Source: Parietaria judaica (lineage: Eukaryota; Streptophyta; Magnoliopsida; Rosales; Urticaceae). From it: a stretch of DNA of 64,000 nt. Positions 1-12,260 of the stretch are shown here, piece by piece. The first letter of the stretch is position 1; every line of letters begins with the position of its first letter. The notes under the pieces are model-generated. The model was not told the DNA's origin. It did no database searches and was given only the letters and a program-made list of their open reading frames with translations. Where the stretch lies: positions 5,494,001 to 5,558,000 of the forward strand of contig OX940863.1 in assembly GCA_954871525.1 (NCBI GenBank). Direction: 5' to 3'. Made by a program: the position numbers and the translations under genes.

Positions 1-225
1 ATTTACGATTTGCACAAACAGTTCTCGTATTAAGTATTGGTATAACATATATAATTTTGGTAATTAAATTTACAGTTTGATATTGGTATATACATATACA
101 ACTATGGTTGATATTTACGATTCACACATACAGTTCCCGTATTAAGTATTGGTATATACATATTCAATTTTGGTTATTAAATTTACAGTTTGGAATTGGT
201 ATATTTAAATACAATTTCAGTTTGA
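1..225. repeat. Two tandem copies of a ~112-bp AT-rich unit
   Basis: A unit beginning atttacgatt starts at 1 and again near 112. Both copies run through agtattggtata and aaatttacagttt. The second copy decays after about 220. There is no coding content. It is probably a small minisatellite or the edge of an unknown repeat. Confidence 0.75.
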
Positions 226-890
226 CGAATTTGAATATAATTAATTTTTGTAATTTTTTTTAAATTTAAAATCGTTAGAATCCTGGTTAATAGGGAAAAA
301 ATATTTCGAAAATAATTAGGGATTTTTTAAAATTGATTAGTTATTATATTAAGCTACATTTAAGGAGAAAAATTAATCTGATTTTTAAATGATTAATTAA
401 ATCGAATAATAATTAATTTCAAATGTAATTTAAATGCCAAATATTATTTTCACACGTAAAAAAATTTAGGGGTAAATTGGTCTATATTTTAATTAATTTG
501 TGGTTTTGATTACCATAAATAAATTTGGGCAATTTCTTCAAAGGTTGAGTAAAAAATAAATATTTGGCTCATTTACCCTTTTTGTATTACCTATATAAAG
601 TATTTTTTTTCACCCGCCAAATAGTATTAAACCTCTCATTTTCGGCAGGTTTTTAACTTTATTTCATGCTCAGTGAGCTCAGCTGGCTATAAAGCGTTTA
701 TTCCCCTAAAAATAAAGTAGCATTTTATTGTGGCCAAATGGTACGATCAAAACTGATTATGTAATGTTATCTTTGTCTCAACAGGCTGATCACAAAGTTG
801 AAGCTCAAACTAGCAAGACATAGATTATTCATCATGGAATGTCTAAATCAAGAACTTCTATCAACTGTCGGAAACCTGGCACGTTTAAGG
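226..890. other. AT-rich upstream DNA without a recognisable gene
   Basis: No ORF of note, RNA gene or transposon end is visible. The stretch is AT-rich with poly-A and poly-T runs, as is usual for a plant promoter region. The part closest to 890 presumably holds the promoter of the receptor kinase that starts at 913. Confidence 0.5.
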
Positions 891-900
891 TTTATATAAG
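891..900 (+). promoter_or_regulatory. TATA-like box before the receptor kinase
   Basis: tttatataag fits a plant TATA box. It ends only about 12 nt before the first ATG (913). A start site 25-32 nt downstream would fall after that ATG, so if this box is used the protein would begin at the in-frame ATG at 940 (MSDSLLRRCF). If the box is not used, transcription starts further upstream and 913 stands. Confidence 0.4.
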
Positions 901-912
901 GAAAAGTAGACT

Positions 913-3900
913 ATGAACACACTGATCAACCAAAGAAAGATGAGCGACTCTCTGTTGCGACGCTGTTTTCCTTTTCTTCTCTATTGGAGCTTGCTGATAC
1001 TTTGGAATTCAGTTTCGGAATCCTCAGCTGTTGAGCTTTTGCCTTACTCCGAAGGTATATATCTATCTATCTATATATATATATATATCTATCTATCTAT
1101 CTCTAATTCTCTATATATATACTTCTCAGATGACTTGAGAGATAGTGAGGTTAATCATGTAAAAACAACAGATTAAGTTTTAAATATAATTGGAGCCCGA
1201 ATGTTGGTTCTCAAGAAAGTATCTCTCTCTCTATATATATACTTCTCAGATGACTTGGTGTCATTCAGGGAGAGATAGTGAGGTTAATAATGTAAAAACA
1301 GAGTTGAAAACAACAGATTAATTTTTAAATATAATTGGAGCCCGAATGTTGGTTCTAAAGAAAGTTCAAAAACAGAATTCCAGTTCCGGAAAAAAATCGG
1401 GAATCCGGAGCCAAAATTATGGATTCCCAATTTTTCTTTTATTTTTCCGGAACTAAAACTCTGGTCTCATTATGGATATTGAAAATTTCTGGAAAGTAGG
1501 CAAATCTGAAAAAAACAAAAAAAACCCAATAATTCTGTTTTTGACCATACTTAGTTTTTAAAAGAAAATTGCAATTGAAATAAAGTCGTTTAATATTTGA
1601 TATCAATATCTTTTGATGAATTATAGTTGATATTTTAGTGCACAACTTTATTATAACTTATCAAATTATATCTTTAAATAATCAATTAATTAATTTTCTC
1701 AATGTTCTGTACCTATTTATTCATTATAATTAAAGTTTATTAGTAATAATAAATAAAAAAATATTTTCTAAGTGCATTCAGATCTTAAAAAACAAACAGA
1801 CTTAATTTTTAGTCATTCAAATTAAAACATATAATCTTAGTATGCAGATCTGCATTAAGATTCACACGTCTTAATCTTAAAAAAACAAACACAACCTTAC
1901 ATGATTAAGTGAAGTGCACTGTTTCAGAGCTAGAGGAGCTTATTGTTTGTGATTGAGCTAGTCATATGTACCCTTTTAATCATCATAAGTTCGGTCTTTT
2001 TTCTTCGGTTGTATTTTTATAACATAAGACATAAAACAGAGTCGTTCTTGCGTATGGTGTGTTTCACGGCAATATATTAATGTGATGGGGCAGTGAATTC
2101 TTTGAGGACGTTGCTGTACCAATTCAAGACGAAGCCGACGGTGCAAAGCATTTCGAGGTCACACTGCAACAACACCGCGTCCAGTTATGGCTACACCATC
2201 AGCTGCAACAAAGAGTGCTACGACACGCCCACTACTGACCGCGGTGACGCACAACCTTGCCACATCACCCAGATGTATATGTTCTGATACAATATACCCC
2301 ATTTCTTTTTTTGTATTTTTTTTGGATATGCCATCTTAGTTGGGGTTCGAATTCTCACTTTGAGAAATTTCGGGCCTCCATCTTATACCGGAAAAAATAT
2401 ATATTGTGTTTGTATGGCAGAATCATTTCTGGCTTCGGGCTTACGGGAACGATAGATGCATCAATTGGTGATCTTTCATGGCTGACAGTAATGTAATTTT
2501 TTTCATTCTTTTTACATTTTTATTTTTTATTTTTTATTTTTTTTCATCTTTCTTCTTAAGATATATTTGCTTGAAATTCTAGAATATGCTCTTATTAATT
2601 GTAACATTTTTCTGCTGGTGAAATTTTATTATTCATGTTCATAATTAGGAATTATTATTATTATTATTATTATAGTATTCAAAGGGAAACTTCATAAAAT
2701 AACCCTTAATACACTACAAATTCTATTATTAACCTTCAAGTTTTTATAATTCTCAAAACAACCTTTTCAAATTTCATGTACCAAAATACCCCATGCAAAA
2801 TGGACATATCACGTCTTGAAAAATAGACATATCACGTCCTGAAAAATGGACAAGTTAGGGGTATTTTGGTACATGAAATTTTAAAAGGTTATTTTGAGAA
2901 TACTGAAAACTTGGGTGTTAGTAATAGAATTTATGGTGTATTGAGGGTTATTTTATTCATGTTCCATATTACAAACCACCCTAAAATTTTATTATTTTTG
3001 GCAAATATATTTGGATATATTTTAATATGAATTGCTCGGTGCTACAGCAATTTGTCCAATAATAAGCTTCGAGGCCCTATACCAGACAGTTTGGGGAATC
3101 TGATTAATCTACGATCCCTGTAAGTCCGTACGATTGATTTTTTTTTTTTTACCAAATAATAAGCTTAGTGTTGATGGAACTTTTGCGTGGCTAATCTTTG
3201 CTTCACAGAGATCTTACTCACAATCAACTATCAGGGACACTTCCAGATAGTTTAGGGAACTTGCAATCCCTTCAATGGCTGTAAGTTGTTACGTTAATAA
3301 TCTCATATGATGTGTGTTTGCCCATTTGTGTAGAGGCCCAATGCCCGATATGCCCGACCCACATTCAAAACGATTCAGTAACCGTCGCAATATGGCAATA
3401 CACAAAAAGGATATTTGTGGCAAAAATATCCACACATGTTACAAAAAATCTTACTTATATTTTCAATCTCTTTTTTATTGACAAAAGTTTCCAATGATGT
3501 AAAAAATCTTGGCAAGCGTAATGAAGTTTTTTTGTTAACTCTCTACCGTGAAGTTCGATGTGCGTAGTAGCCGCCTAGCCGGAACGTGTTCTACAATGCA
3601 AACACTAAGGGCAACTCTGACCTGTAGTAATTACACAATTTTAGTGTTGTTTTAACACCAAATCTTTATCATCTCCAACCATAAAACCATAATTTCACAC
3701 TAAAATAAATATTCTCTATTATTATATTATTAAATCAAAGATTATCTTTACTATTTAATTTAGGGATAATTGAGAATAAATACCCTATGGTGACGGTGAC
3801 GTATAAGATTTTGTTACATACGAGTATTTTTGTGGCAAAATCCGGACCCCTACACAAAATTACAAAAGCATCAAGATATTAGAGATTGCAATTTCTTAGA

Positions 3901-4455
3901 ATTTTGTTTTTTTTTTGCTTATTTCCGCTTTGATATTTCTTTAATATTGTATTTTCTTAATTTGTTGTTCTGCTTAGTCTTAGGTAAATACCCTAGCTCT
4001 GCTATGACAGAAAATCAATGGAAATTTAGTTTTCTGCAACTTGTTTAGTTTTCTGGAGTTTCCGCTCACTCGAAGAGCATTTATCCGATACTTCCAATTC
4101 CGGGGTCGTATAAGAGTATATAACTTAATAGCTCGTAACGGCAAGATCACCAAACAAATAGAAAAATACCGAACAAGATTGTACGGGACTATTTAAAAGC
4201 AATCGGTGAGTCTAATTATCCAAGAAACTATTAAAGTGAAAATCCTACAATAATAGAGAAGCTATATAATAATGCTAATGATAGTAAGGGACAAATTTTT
4301 AATGTCTCTAATTTCCTGTTGTGTAGCTATCTGAGGAACAACTTTCTCAGCGGCGTGATACCATCGTCTTTCAGTCAACTGTCTCTTCTACGAAACTTGT
4401 AAACATACATCTTTTATATATATAGTAGTTAAATGCAAGTGTATTATTAATTTGT

Positions 4456-4495
<40 letters not shown>

Positions 4496-6965
4496 ATTAA
4501 TTAATATGGCTTTGAATATTTGCAGGTTTCTGGACTACAATATGCTATCAGGATCACTCCCCAAAAAGTTGGGAATGCTACAGAATTTAACAAGTTTGTA
4601 AGTTAACATATACTATTTATTATTGTCAATATAATACTTTTATTTGTACCCGGAGTTGCGTTTTTTTTTTCCTAAGTTTTTTTAGTGTTATGAGGTCTGA
4701 ACTCTTCACTTCAAGCCTCTAGGGTAAATATTCAGTGCACACGTAAATTATTTTTCTCAATTGTAGGAGTATCGGAGAAAACAGATTAACTGGTACACTT
4801 CCACCGGAGCTCGGAAATTTGACAAGTCTTACTTCCTTGTAAGAAATTTTCTTCAGTATTAATAAAACTGCACTACATATATAATTAGCATGCCTAGATG
4901 CATACATTTAACAAAAAATATGTCACTAATTTTAGGTGAAAATTTTGAACAAATTTCATCTGGCCCTGCGTTATTTATCATGTATATTACTATTAATGTA
5001 TTGATGAATTAAAATATAATTATTTGTAAACATATGAAATCAATTTAAAAACTAAATGTTTGGAATTGTTTGAAATAATCTATGTTCAGACATTTTTATC
5101 TGTATTTTTGTTTATGCAGCTGGTTGCCATCCAACTATTTGTCGGGAAAGTTGCCAAACTTTGAGAACCTCACCAACCTTGAGCGTTTGTGAGTGACATA
5201 TTCATAATTTATGTGTTTGCGCGAGGCGTACGCGTGTGTGTATATATATATATCTTTATTGCTTGTAGGTTTTTTTTTTTTTTTTTATAACAAAAGATGG
5301 AGGTACATAATTTTAAATATATGCTTGTAGTTGTATGTATGAGAAATAACGTAAATAAACGAAACTTGCAGTGTAGTGGCTGGTAATCAGCTATCAGGCC
5401 AGCTGCCTTCCTACGTACAGAAGTGGCCTAATCTACAAAATCTGTAAGTTTAAGATTTTTAAATATATATATATATATATAAAGTATAAACGAAACTGGC
5501 AAAACAAAAAACAAAATAAAAAGATAGACACTAAGAATTATAGTAGTTTAACTCTCACCGTGAAGAGGTGTGTTGGATACAGCACAAATTGTGGGATTTA
5601 GCTATGGGCAATTACAATTATATTACAATATGCTATGATTGTGGGTTTAGTTATTGTTGGCCTTGATTTCATTTAGTATGCGACATTATTTGTGGAGGAA
5701 TTAGTCAATGATATTTTTAGGAAATTAATCACTCTAGCTAACTCCTACATGTCCACTTGTTCAATAGAAAATTCACCTTTTTTTTATATTCGTCGATCTA
5801 CATTATATGTCCACTTGCCGCATGGCGTTTGTAAATATTCTTCACTTTGATCGATCGAAGTTCCGGTGGTTACAACTTTCTTTCTCTCGCTCTCTCTTTG
5901 TTACGAGCACTACTTGTCAGTTACAAGCCCATATACTCTAAAATTAAGGTTACACCAAATTAATACATGCATATGTGAAAGACTTGTTATACCCTGGAAC
6001 TCGATCAACTTAGACATTTTTGCGTCATGTCCTCTTAGGGAATCGGGTGAATTAGGCTCCAAAACTCAACAATTATTTATTAGGTAGTGTCCGGAATTAC
6101 TTGTCAGTGACTCCGTTTCAAATTTATTAAAAATAAAATTCACAGATGATGAAGAAAAATAGTGATAACAAAAAGAAATTTCTGAAACAAATCAAAGTAT
6201 GCATGCATGAATGAAACTGTAATTACTATTATAAGATGTATGAATTGTAACTAAATGTGTGGTTTGCTGTGCTCCAGGGGACTTCAAGGAAACAATTTCG
6301 AAGGGCCTTTGCCTGATGCATATTTTCAGATGCCCTATCTTGACACTCTGTGAGTACCATTTCCAATGAAAAAAAAAAAAAAAGTTTCACTCATTTATAT
6401 ATAATGAGTCTAATTGGTGAATTAGTTTTTTAATCTTTGTCAAGACGGTTAGAAACGCCTCGACTTAAAAAAATACAAGTTCAAGTCCTCGACCGCTGGA
6501 GCCACGCTTCTTTAAATTTTCTAGCGTTCTTTCCCGGAAAATCTTATTGAGTCTTTCTCTACAGGTTGATAAGTGACCTAAATGATACCAGTGACGTCAA
6601 ATTCCCACAACGCGCTATAAATCTTCCCAACATATATAGAATGTGAGCTTTCTTTCTTGAGTTCTTCATATCTTATTATATTGACTAAAATTTTAGTACT
6701 TTTTTTTTTTAATATATTTGGCTTGTCTTTGTATCTTTATTCTTTCGTAACACTTAAGAGTCCATGACTAGAACGCAATTTCCGTTAAAATTAACGCTAT
6801 CATGCCGAAAGGGCTACATCGGACTTCACAAATACAAAACTAAGGTGTGATATATAGTTAGTTTACAAATTTATGGACCACAAATCATAGGTGACCCAAT
6901 ATGCAGGGTGAAAAGCTTGCCTCAAGTCAGCAACATATATTTTTCCTAAGAATGTACAATACTAC

Positions 6966-7010
<45 letters not shown>

Positions 7011-8891
7011 TTTTATAATTCCGGAGATTGGCCTTAAATTCCTTCCGCAGTGTACTGAGGAACTGCAAACTTACTGGCACAGTCCTAGACTACGTTGGGC
7101 AGCTTTCAACGCTAAAACACCTGTAAGGACTAGCGTGATTGAATATTTGAACTTGTAACCTCGAAAAGACTAAATAACATAGTTTTTTTGAGCGATTATC
7201 GGACACTCTTGAATATTCTTGACGCCCCGACCTGTTCTTGCACTGCAGTGACTTGAGCTTCAACAAGCTCAAAGGTTCAATCCCAGAGTCTTTTACACCA
7301 AATCTAATTTACCTGTAAGACTATATTAAAAACATTACATATATATTTTATATAGTTCATCATAAATAACAAAAGTTAGTTCAAAGCTAATGACATGCTT
7401 TATCTTCTGACTTCTGGTAACATGAACAGATCATTGGCAAGAAACATGCTTAGTGGCAGAATACCAAATTGGATATTTCAATCCACTGGAACTAGAATGT
7501 ATGCTCTTAATTTATTCAAAGTTCCGGAACATTCATTAATTATTGAAAAAAAATTGGAAATCTGAGTAATGACCACATTTATCTTGACTGTTTCAGGGAT
7601 CTTTCCTACAATAGTTTCTCAACAGTAGATTCACCAGTACCAACTGACGTAGATCTGTGAGCGTTGGCGTTGACATTTCCTTCTATACACATAATTTCCC
7701 TACAATAATGTTTCATGAGTGAAAATAGTAGCGCTAAAGTACCTAATGTTTACGCTGTAGAGGTGAAAAGTTCCAAATCCTTTTATCAGAGTATTGGTAC
7801 TTTACAAAGTGCCAAAACTCTAATATTTTATATAAGATTGTAACCGGTTAAATCCAATAAGTACATGTCTTATATATAATAATATCAGAGTATTGGTACT
7901 TTGTCCGGTTAAAAAATTGGAAATTGTCGTTATTTTTTAGAAGAAAATTGGTACTTGTGCCGCGTATAAACCGAAAAAATATTGGTAAACTTTTGCCGCT
8001 ACTATATAAAACATTGGATATTTTCGCCGCTATTAACCCTAATTTTATATAATGCTTATCTTACTCTTTTGATTTATTAATTAATAGGAACCTCTTTGCT
8101 TGTTGCTGCTGCGATGTCTCAGCTGGCACAAAACCATTTATGTAAAGCCTTCATAAACTTACATACTTGACTTGTGCTCTAAGGTAGCCATTTCTCACTG
8201 ACCTTGTTTATTTGTACTTCATCACTTTCAGGCTTCAGCCCGTTGACATGATGAACCATAATTTTCCCAAGAAAAAGTCAAAGTGTAAGTATCGAACAAT
8301 GCGATTAATTCGATTGCACACGGATCTTTGTAAATCTAATTTTCTTTGATCAGTTTATTCCTTGTTTATAAACTCTGGCGGGGAGGACACCGTATCCAAC
8401 AAGACACGTTACGACCGAGACAACGACACGTCGCATTTTCATATCAGTGCGGCGCAGAACTGGGCCTATAGCTTCACTGGAGACTTCCTCGTAGTGACTG
8501 CGAATTCAAGTGATTATACAAAGAGAGTTCCCTGTAAGATCTCTGACTCTGGGTCTTCAGTGTACGACGACGCTCGTCTCTCGCCTGTCTCTCTCAACTA
8601 TTACGGCTTTAGTCTCTACACTGGGACGTACGATGTGACGCTTCACTTTGCGGAAATTGTGTACGTAAACGATGAGGACTATAACCTTTTGAGGAAACGC
8701 GTATTTGACATCTACATTCAGGTAAAAAATCATCGACGATCTCAGGGTTTGATGGATGTATAAACATTGGGATTTTTCGAATTCGGACTCAGCCATTGTG
8801 CAAGAACACTAAAATTATTTGACACCGTGATTTCGGTTCACGGATCGAATAATCCAGAGAAATTTTACTCTGTTTTTCATCCACACACACT

Positions 8892-8937
<46 letters not shown>

Positions 8938-11289
8938 TGCAAGCATACATGAAATAATGAAAGGACGATCTTGTTGATGAAATTGTTCAGGGTAAGCTTG
9001 TGGTGAAGGATTTCAACATAAGAGATCAATCCGGGGGACCAAACAAAGCGACCACGTTGACATTCAAAACCGAAGTCAATGAAGACACTAATCATATTCT
9101 GGATATCCACTTGTACTGGACTGGAAAAGGGTCTTATTCCGACTGGCCGGCTTTCAATGGACCTCTCATATCAGCTATTTCCATCAATCCTCGTAAGAGA
9201 ACTCTATCGTAATTCATCTTCTTTTTTCGTCTTTTGAATAAATCACGTGTTCGATGATACACTCGCGGAAACAAGCCCCGCTAATTATACTGATCGCTTC
9301 AGGGTTCGATGTTAGTGATGGAAAGCTGAAACCGTGGCAGATAGCGCTGATTGTGGTAGCATCTCTCATTTTCGCTCTTCTTCTCTTATTGGCTGTGATT
9401 TGGTCAATGGGTTGGCTGGAGAACAAAGAGTTCAAAGGTGATTCAACGGTCTAGCTTATTCATGTAATGTGACTACGATTTGGAACAATTATAACCTCAT
9501 TTTCGCTTAAATAAACTCTCATTTTGACAGAAAAAGTGAAAGTAGGCGAGTATTTCGATAATAACGTGAAGAAAGACATACATGTCCCGCTCAAGAAGCT
9601 AGTGGAAGCAACAGCAAATTTCAGCAACGAAAAAATGATTGGAAAAGCCGGCTTTCTCGGTGCAGTATACAGGGTACTTATTTGATTCTTTTACATTTAT
9701 GTTGAATTTTTTTGCTCTCTGAACTGTATAACATGTGGTATGTATATATTATACCCTACTCCAGGCCGAAGTTCTGAAGGAACCGAATATCGTTGTGGCA
9801 GTGAAAAAACTCCACCCTCGTCATAAGGGAAAAATCACCGGTTTGATCAAAAAGGAAATTAGTCATATGACAATGCTGCAAAATGACAACATTATTAAAT
9901 TGTTGCACGTTCACATTGGAAAGGATCTTCAATTGCTTGTTTATGAATATATGGAAAACGAGTCAATCGAAACCGCCTTATTCCGTGAGTATTATACTAT
10001 CTTATAGTAACTTTTTTCATAAATTGAATTGATATTGACGAAGAGTAACGCAGATGCGAAAATGGAAACAATACCTTGGGAGAAGAGACTCACCATCTGC
10101 GTAGGCGTGGCGAGGGGCTTGGAGTTTCTCCATAAGCATCCTGGAAAGATAGTCCATGGCAAGATCAAGGCTTCCAACATTCTTCTGGATCGAAACTACG
10201 AGACCAAGCTTTCCGACTTCGGATTCGCAAGCGTTTACACCGAAGAAGATCAGTTTGCTGTCATCAAAGAAGAAGCTCCGAGGTGAGTAACGGTCTCAGG
10301 ATCTAAAATGGTAAGGCTATCTTCACTATTTTGTTGAATATATTGTTCAACTTTAACAGAGGCTATTTAGCGCACGAGTACTGTCAAGGTGATAACCCGA
10401 CGGCCAAGACTGACATCTATAGTTTCGGGGTTCTCCTGATCGAAATCGTTGCTGGGAGAAAGAATAAAGAGGTTATAGCACAGCAAGAGACCACAGATCT
10501 CGTGAACGAGGTAATTATTTGGGCATAAGTAGTCCTATTTCATCCCTCTTCTTAAGATGTAATGAATAAGAACACAATGAATTTAAATTACTAGGTAAGA
10601 TAATTAAAGAAAAGAAATATTACGAACTAACGAGTTTATCATGATTCGGGTGAAAAGAGCTACCCCACGACCATGTTGATGCCGATCAGTGGCGGACTCA
10701 GGATACAAATTTCAGGGTGACTGAATAATACGGGATTGATTGAGTGCGTATAATTTACAAGAAAAATGATTTGTAATAAAGGATGAAAATTTGAAGAGAA
10801 TCTTTAGATACATGTTCCAACATTATCACAATAAATTGCATAATAAACATAAACAAATGCAATAACCGGTTGTAACAAACAGCTCACAATCTGATTTATA
10901 TACTACTAGACTTGTTGCACACGTTATCTAATTACCATGAGTTAAAACAGAGCGTTTACCTTATGAACATGCCTGACAAGTATTAAAGCATTATTTCACA
11001 CGCGAGTTTCATGTCGCTGAGAACGCTGCAGGTGCACGAGCATTTCAACCAAAACAGAATAAACATAAAGGATCTGGTTGATAAGAAATTCGCGGACGAT
11101 CATGAAATCGACGAACAAGCCGAGGAAATCTTACGGTTAGCGGTGAAGTGCACGAGTCAGCCTGGTCTGAGGCCCGACATATCAGAGGTCGTGAAAGTTC
11201 TTAACAGCGTCAATAAAAAGGCTGCGGACGAGAAGTGGCCTGTCAAAGTGGCATCCACGGCTGCTGACGGATCGGGATCATCGGCATAA
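913..11289 (+). CDS. LRR-malectin receptor-like kinase (LRR-VIII type), predicted pseudokinase
   Basis: Twenty-six exons with GT/AG borders and matching phases join into 3126 nt (1041 codons plus stop): 913-1054, 2094-2274, 2421-2492, 3048-3119, 3209-3280, 4327-4398, 4526-4597, 4767-4838, 5120-5188, 5372-5443, 6278-6349, 6565-6642, 7051-7122, 7249-7314, 7430-7498, 7597-7656, 8088-8141, 8232-8284, 8354-8721, 8991-9192, 9303-9437, 9531-9673, 9765-9984, 10054-10282, 10360-10510, 11032-11289. Order in the protein: signal peptide (hydrophobic FLLYWSLLIL), LRR N-terminal cap, about 13 LRRs, malectin-like domain (about 474-664), one membrane span (about 677-697), kinase. This is the architecture and length of plant LRR-VIII receptor kinases at the plasma membrane. 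K770 and E787 (ATP-anchoring pair) and DFG 884-886 are present. The HRD motif is H864-G865-K866, APE is A910-H911-E912, and the glycine loop is degenerate. It is therefore probably catalytically weak or dead and would act through partners. The 913 start is the longest frame; 940 is the alternative. The last acceptor (11031) is the least certain border. Confidence 0.88.
1111..1360. repeat. Tandem duplication of a ~120-bp segment in intron 1
   Basis: ctatatatatacttctcaga occurs at 1111 and 1231. Both copies continue with gatagtgaggttaat, gtaaaaaca, aacagatta and ggagcccgaatgttggttct. The second copy has small insertions. It lies inside intron 1 of the receptor kinase. Confidence 0.8.
2684..2965. 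mobile_element. Long-inverted-repeat MITE in intron 3 of the receptor kinase
   Basis: The ends are imperfect inverted repeats of about 110 bp: ataaaataacccttaatac on the left and gtattgagggttattttat on the right. Inner blocks such as catgtaccaaaatacccc and ggggtattttggtacatg also pair. No coding sequence and no clear target duplication were seen, so the superfamily is open; Mutator-like is a guess. Confidence 0.7.
4460..4492. repeat. (TA)n microsatellite, intronic
   Basis: About 16 TA units between LRR exons of the receptor kinase. Such tracts are usually length-polymorphic. Confidence 0.9.
6969..7008. repeat. (TA)n microsatellite, intronic
   Basis: About 20 TA units just before the LRR exon that starts at 7051. 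Confidence 0.9.
8354..9192 (+). other. Malectin-like domain exons of the receptor kinase
   Basis: Exons 8354-8721 and 8991-9192 encode YSLFINSGGED, NWAYSFTGDF, YDVTLHFAEI, RVFDIYIQGK and VKDFNIRD. These are the conserved segments of the malectin domain that follows the LRRs in LRR-VIII kinases. The domain is thought to bind a carbohydrate or peptide ligand or co-receptor outside the cell. The intron between the two exons holds a CA/TA microsatellite. Confidence 0.85.
8881..8930. repeat. (CA)n/(TA)n compound microsatellite, intronic
   Basis: CA-rich tract followed by about 16 TA units, in the intron between the two malectin exons. Confidence 0.9.
9531..11289 (+). other. Kinase-domain exons with degenerate catalytic motifs
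   Basis: Exons 9531-9673, 9765-9984, 10054-10282, 10360-10510 and 11032-11289 cover the kinase subdomains. Seen: IGKAGFLGAVY (glycine loop lacking the middle glycine), VAVKKL, HGKIKASN in place of HRDIKASN, SDFGFAS, GYLAHEY in place of GYMAPEY, TDIYSFGVLL, and LRP in the last helix. The reading frame is open throughout, so these are substitutions in an otherwise maintained domain. Confidence 0.8.
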
Positions 11290-11863
11290 ATTCATCAACC
11301 CCAACGTCTTAAAAGTAAATATAGTATATGTGTGTGTGTGTGTGTGTGTGTTTTATTATGTAATGTTTTATGTAATTCTGTTCTAGACTTCTGCTTGTCA
11401 ATAACAGAATTTTTATATTGGTGTGACTTTTTATCTGCTTTATCATGTGTTCGATTTACTATTTCCTTTTACTTCTTTTTAATTTATTTATTCCAGGGAG
11501 CGAAGGTATTGAACGCCTGAATTGTTAAAATGAGTATTTGCTTACTAATTTGATTCAAAAGTATTTAATTAAAATAATTAATTTAAAAAAGGTATTTCCT
11601 TCATTCACCCTTAAAAGAAAAAGAAACAAAATGCCATGCCATTAGAATGACATGGCAATGTGACAGGCAAATGGATATACCACATGACATTCGACTAACA
11701 TAGGGTGGATGCCGGATGGTAGCTAAACAGCATTACATTATTAAAGTATCGTTATTTTTAAAAGACTGTGTCGCTAATATATCTTCTTTTAATTATAAAA
11801 TGAGAGTTGAATCATATTATTTAAAAAAAAAAAAAAACTGAACGTGCTATGATCAAAATACGA
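11290..11863. other. 3' flank of the receptor kinase, no gene seen
   Basis: Starts as the likely 3' UTR with a (TG)n tract at about 11328-11351. The part near 11630-11735 (gccatgccattagaatgacatggca and following) resembles the arms of the inverted-repeat element at 37074-38238 and may be a solo arm. The rest is AT-rich and featureless. Confidence 0.5.
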
Positions 11864-12251
11864 AGACTTTTTGGATTTCCCATCACCAAAAAATACCTAT
11901 TTGAGTGTCCTATTACCAAAAATTATGTGTGGACTCCAAATTTTTGGGTTGAAACTGAAATTGAGAGGGTGTAGATTTTAGGGTTTTAGGGAGCCAAACA
12001 GAAATTACAGAAGAAGCAAGGAGAGTGCTTGAGAGAGAGAAGTCGTGAGTGAGAGAGTGAAAAGAGAGAAAAATAATTAGGGTTTTGAATTTAATATTAA
12101 TTGGTCAACATTAAAAATAGAAAATAAAATTTCAAATTTAATATTAATTATATTTCGAATTAATAATTATCAGGGTTAATTTAGTAAAAAAAAAATATCA
12201 TTAATGGGCAAAAATAGATTTTTTAAAACTATGGGCAAATTTCCAAAAAGT
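11864..12251. mobile_element. Putative MITE beside the gypsy insertion
   Basis: Imperfect inverted ends: gactttttggatttccc at the left and gggcaaatttccaaaaag at the right. The interior is AT-rich with a GA-rich block (12020-12075). No ORF. No target duplication could be fixed. The gypsy 5' LTR begins 10 bp beyond it. Confidence 0.4.
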
Positions 12252-12260
12252 ACGTCACAT

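Larger units (their letters stand above)
2421..7656 (+). other. LRR exon cassette of the receptor kinase
   Basis: Fourteen consecutive exons each encode about one LRR. Ten are exactly 72 nt (24 residues); the others are 69, 78, 66, 69 and 60 nt at the repeats that deviate. Every intron interrupts the same phase-2 position of a hydrophobic codon before the LxLxxN segment. The repeats read like DLTHNQLSGTLPDSLGNL, the plant extracellular LRR consensus. This one-exon-one-repeat layout is known for LRR-VIII genes. Confidence 0.85.

Noticed and set aside
2093..2496. Two small separate ORFs in this interval
   Set aside because: They are consecutive exons of the receptor kinase (2094-2274, 2421-2492) read through their introns.
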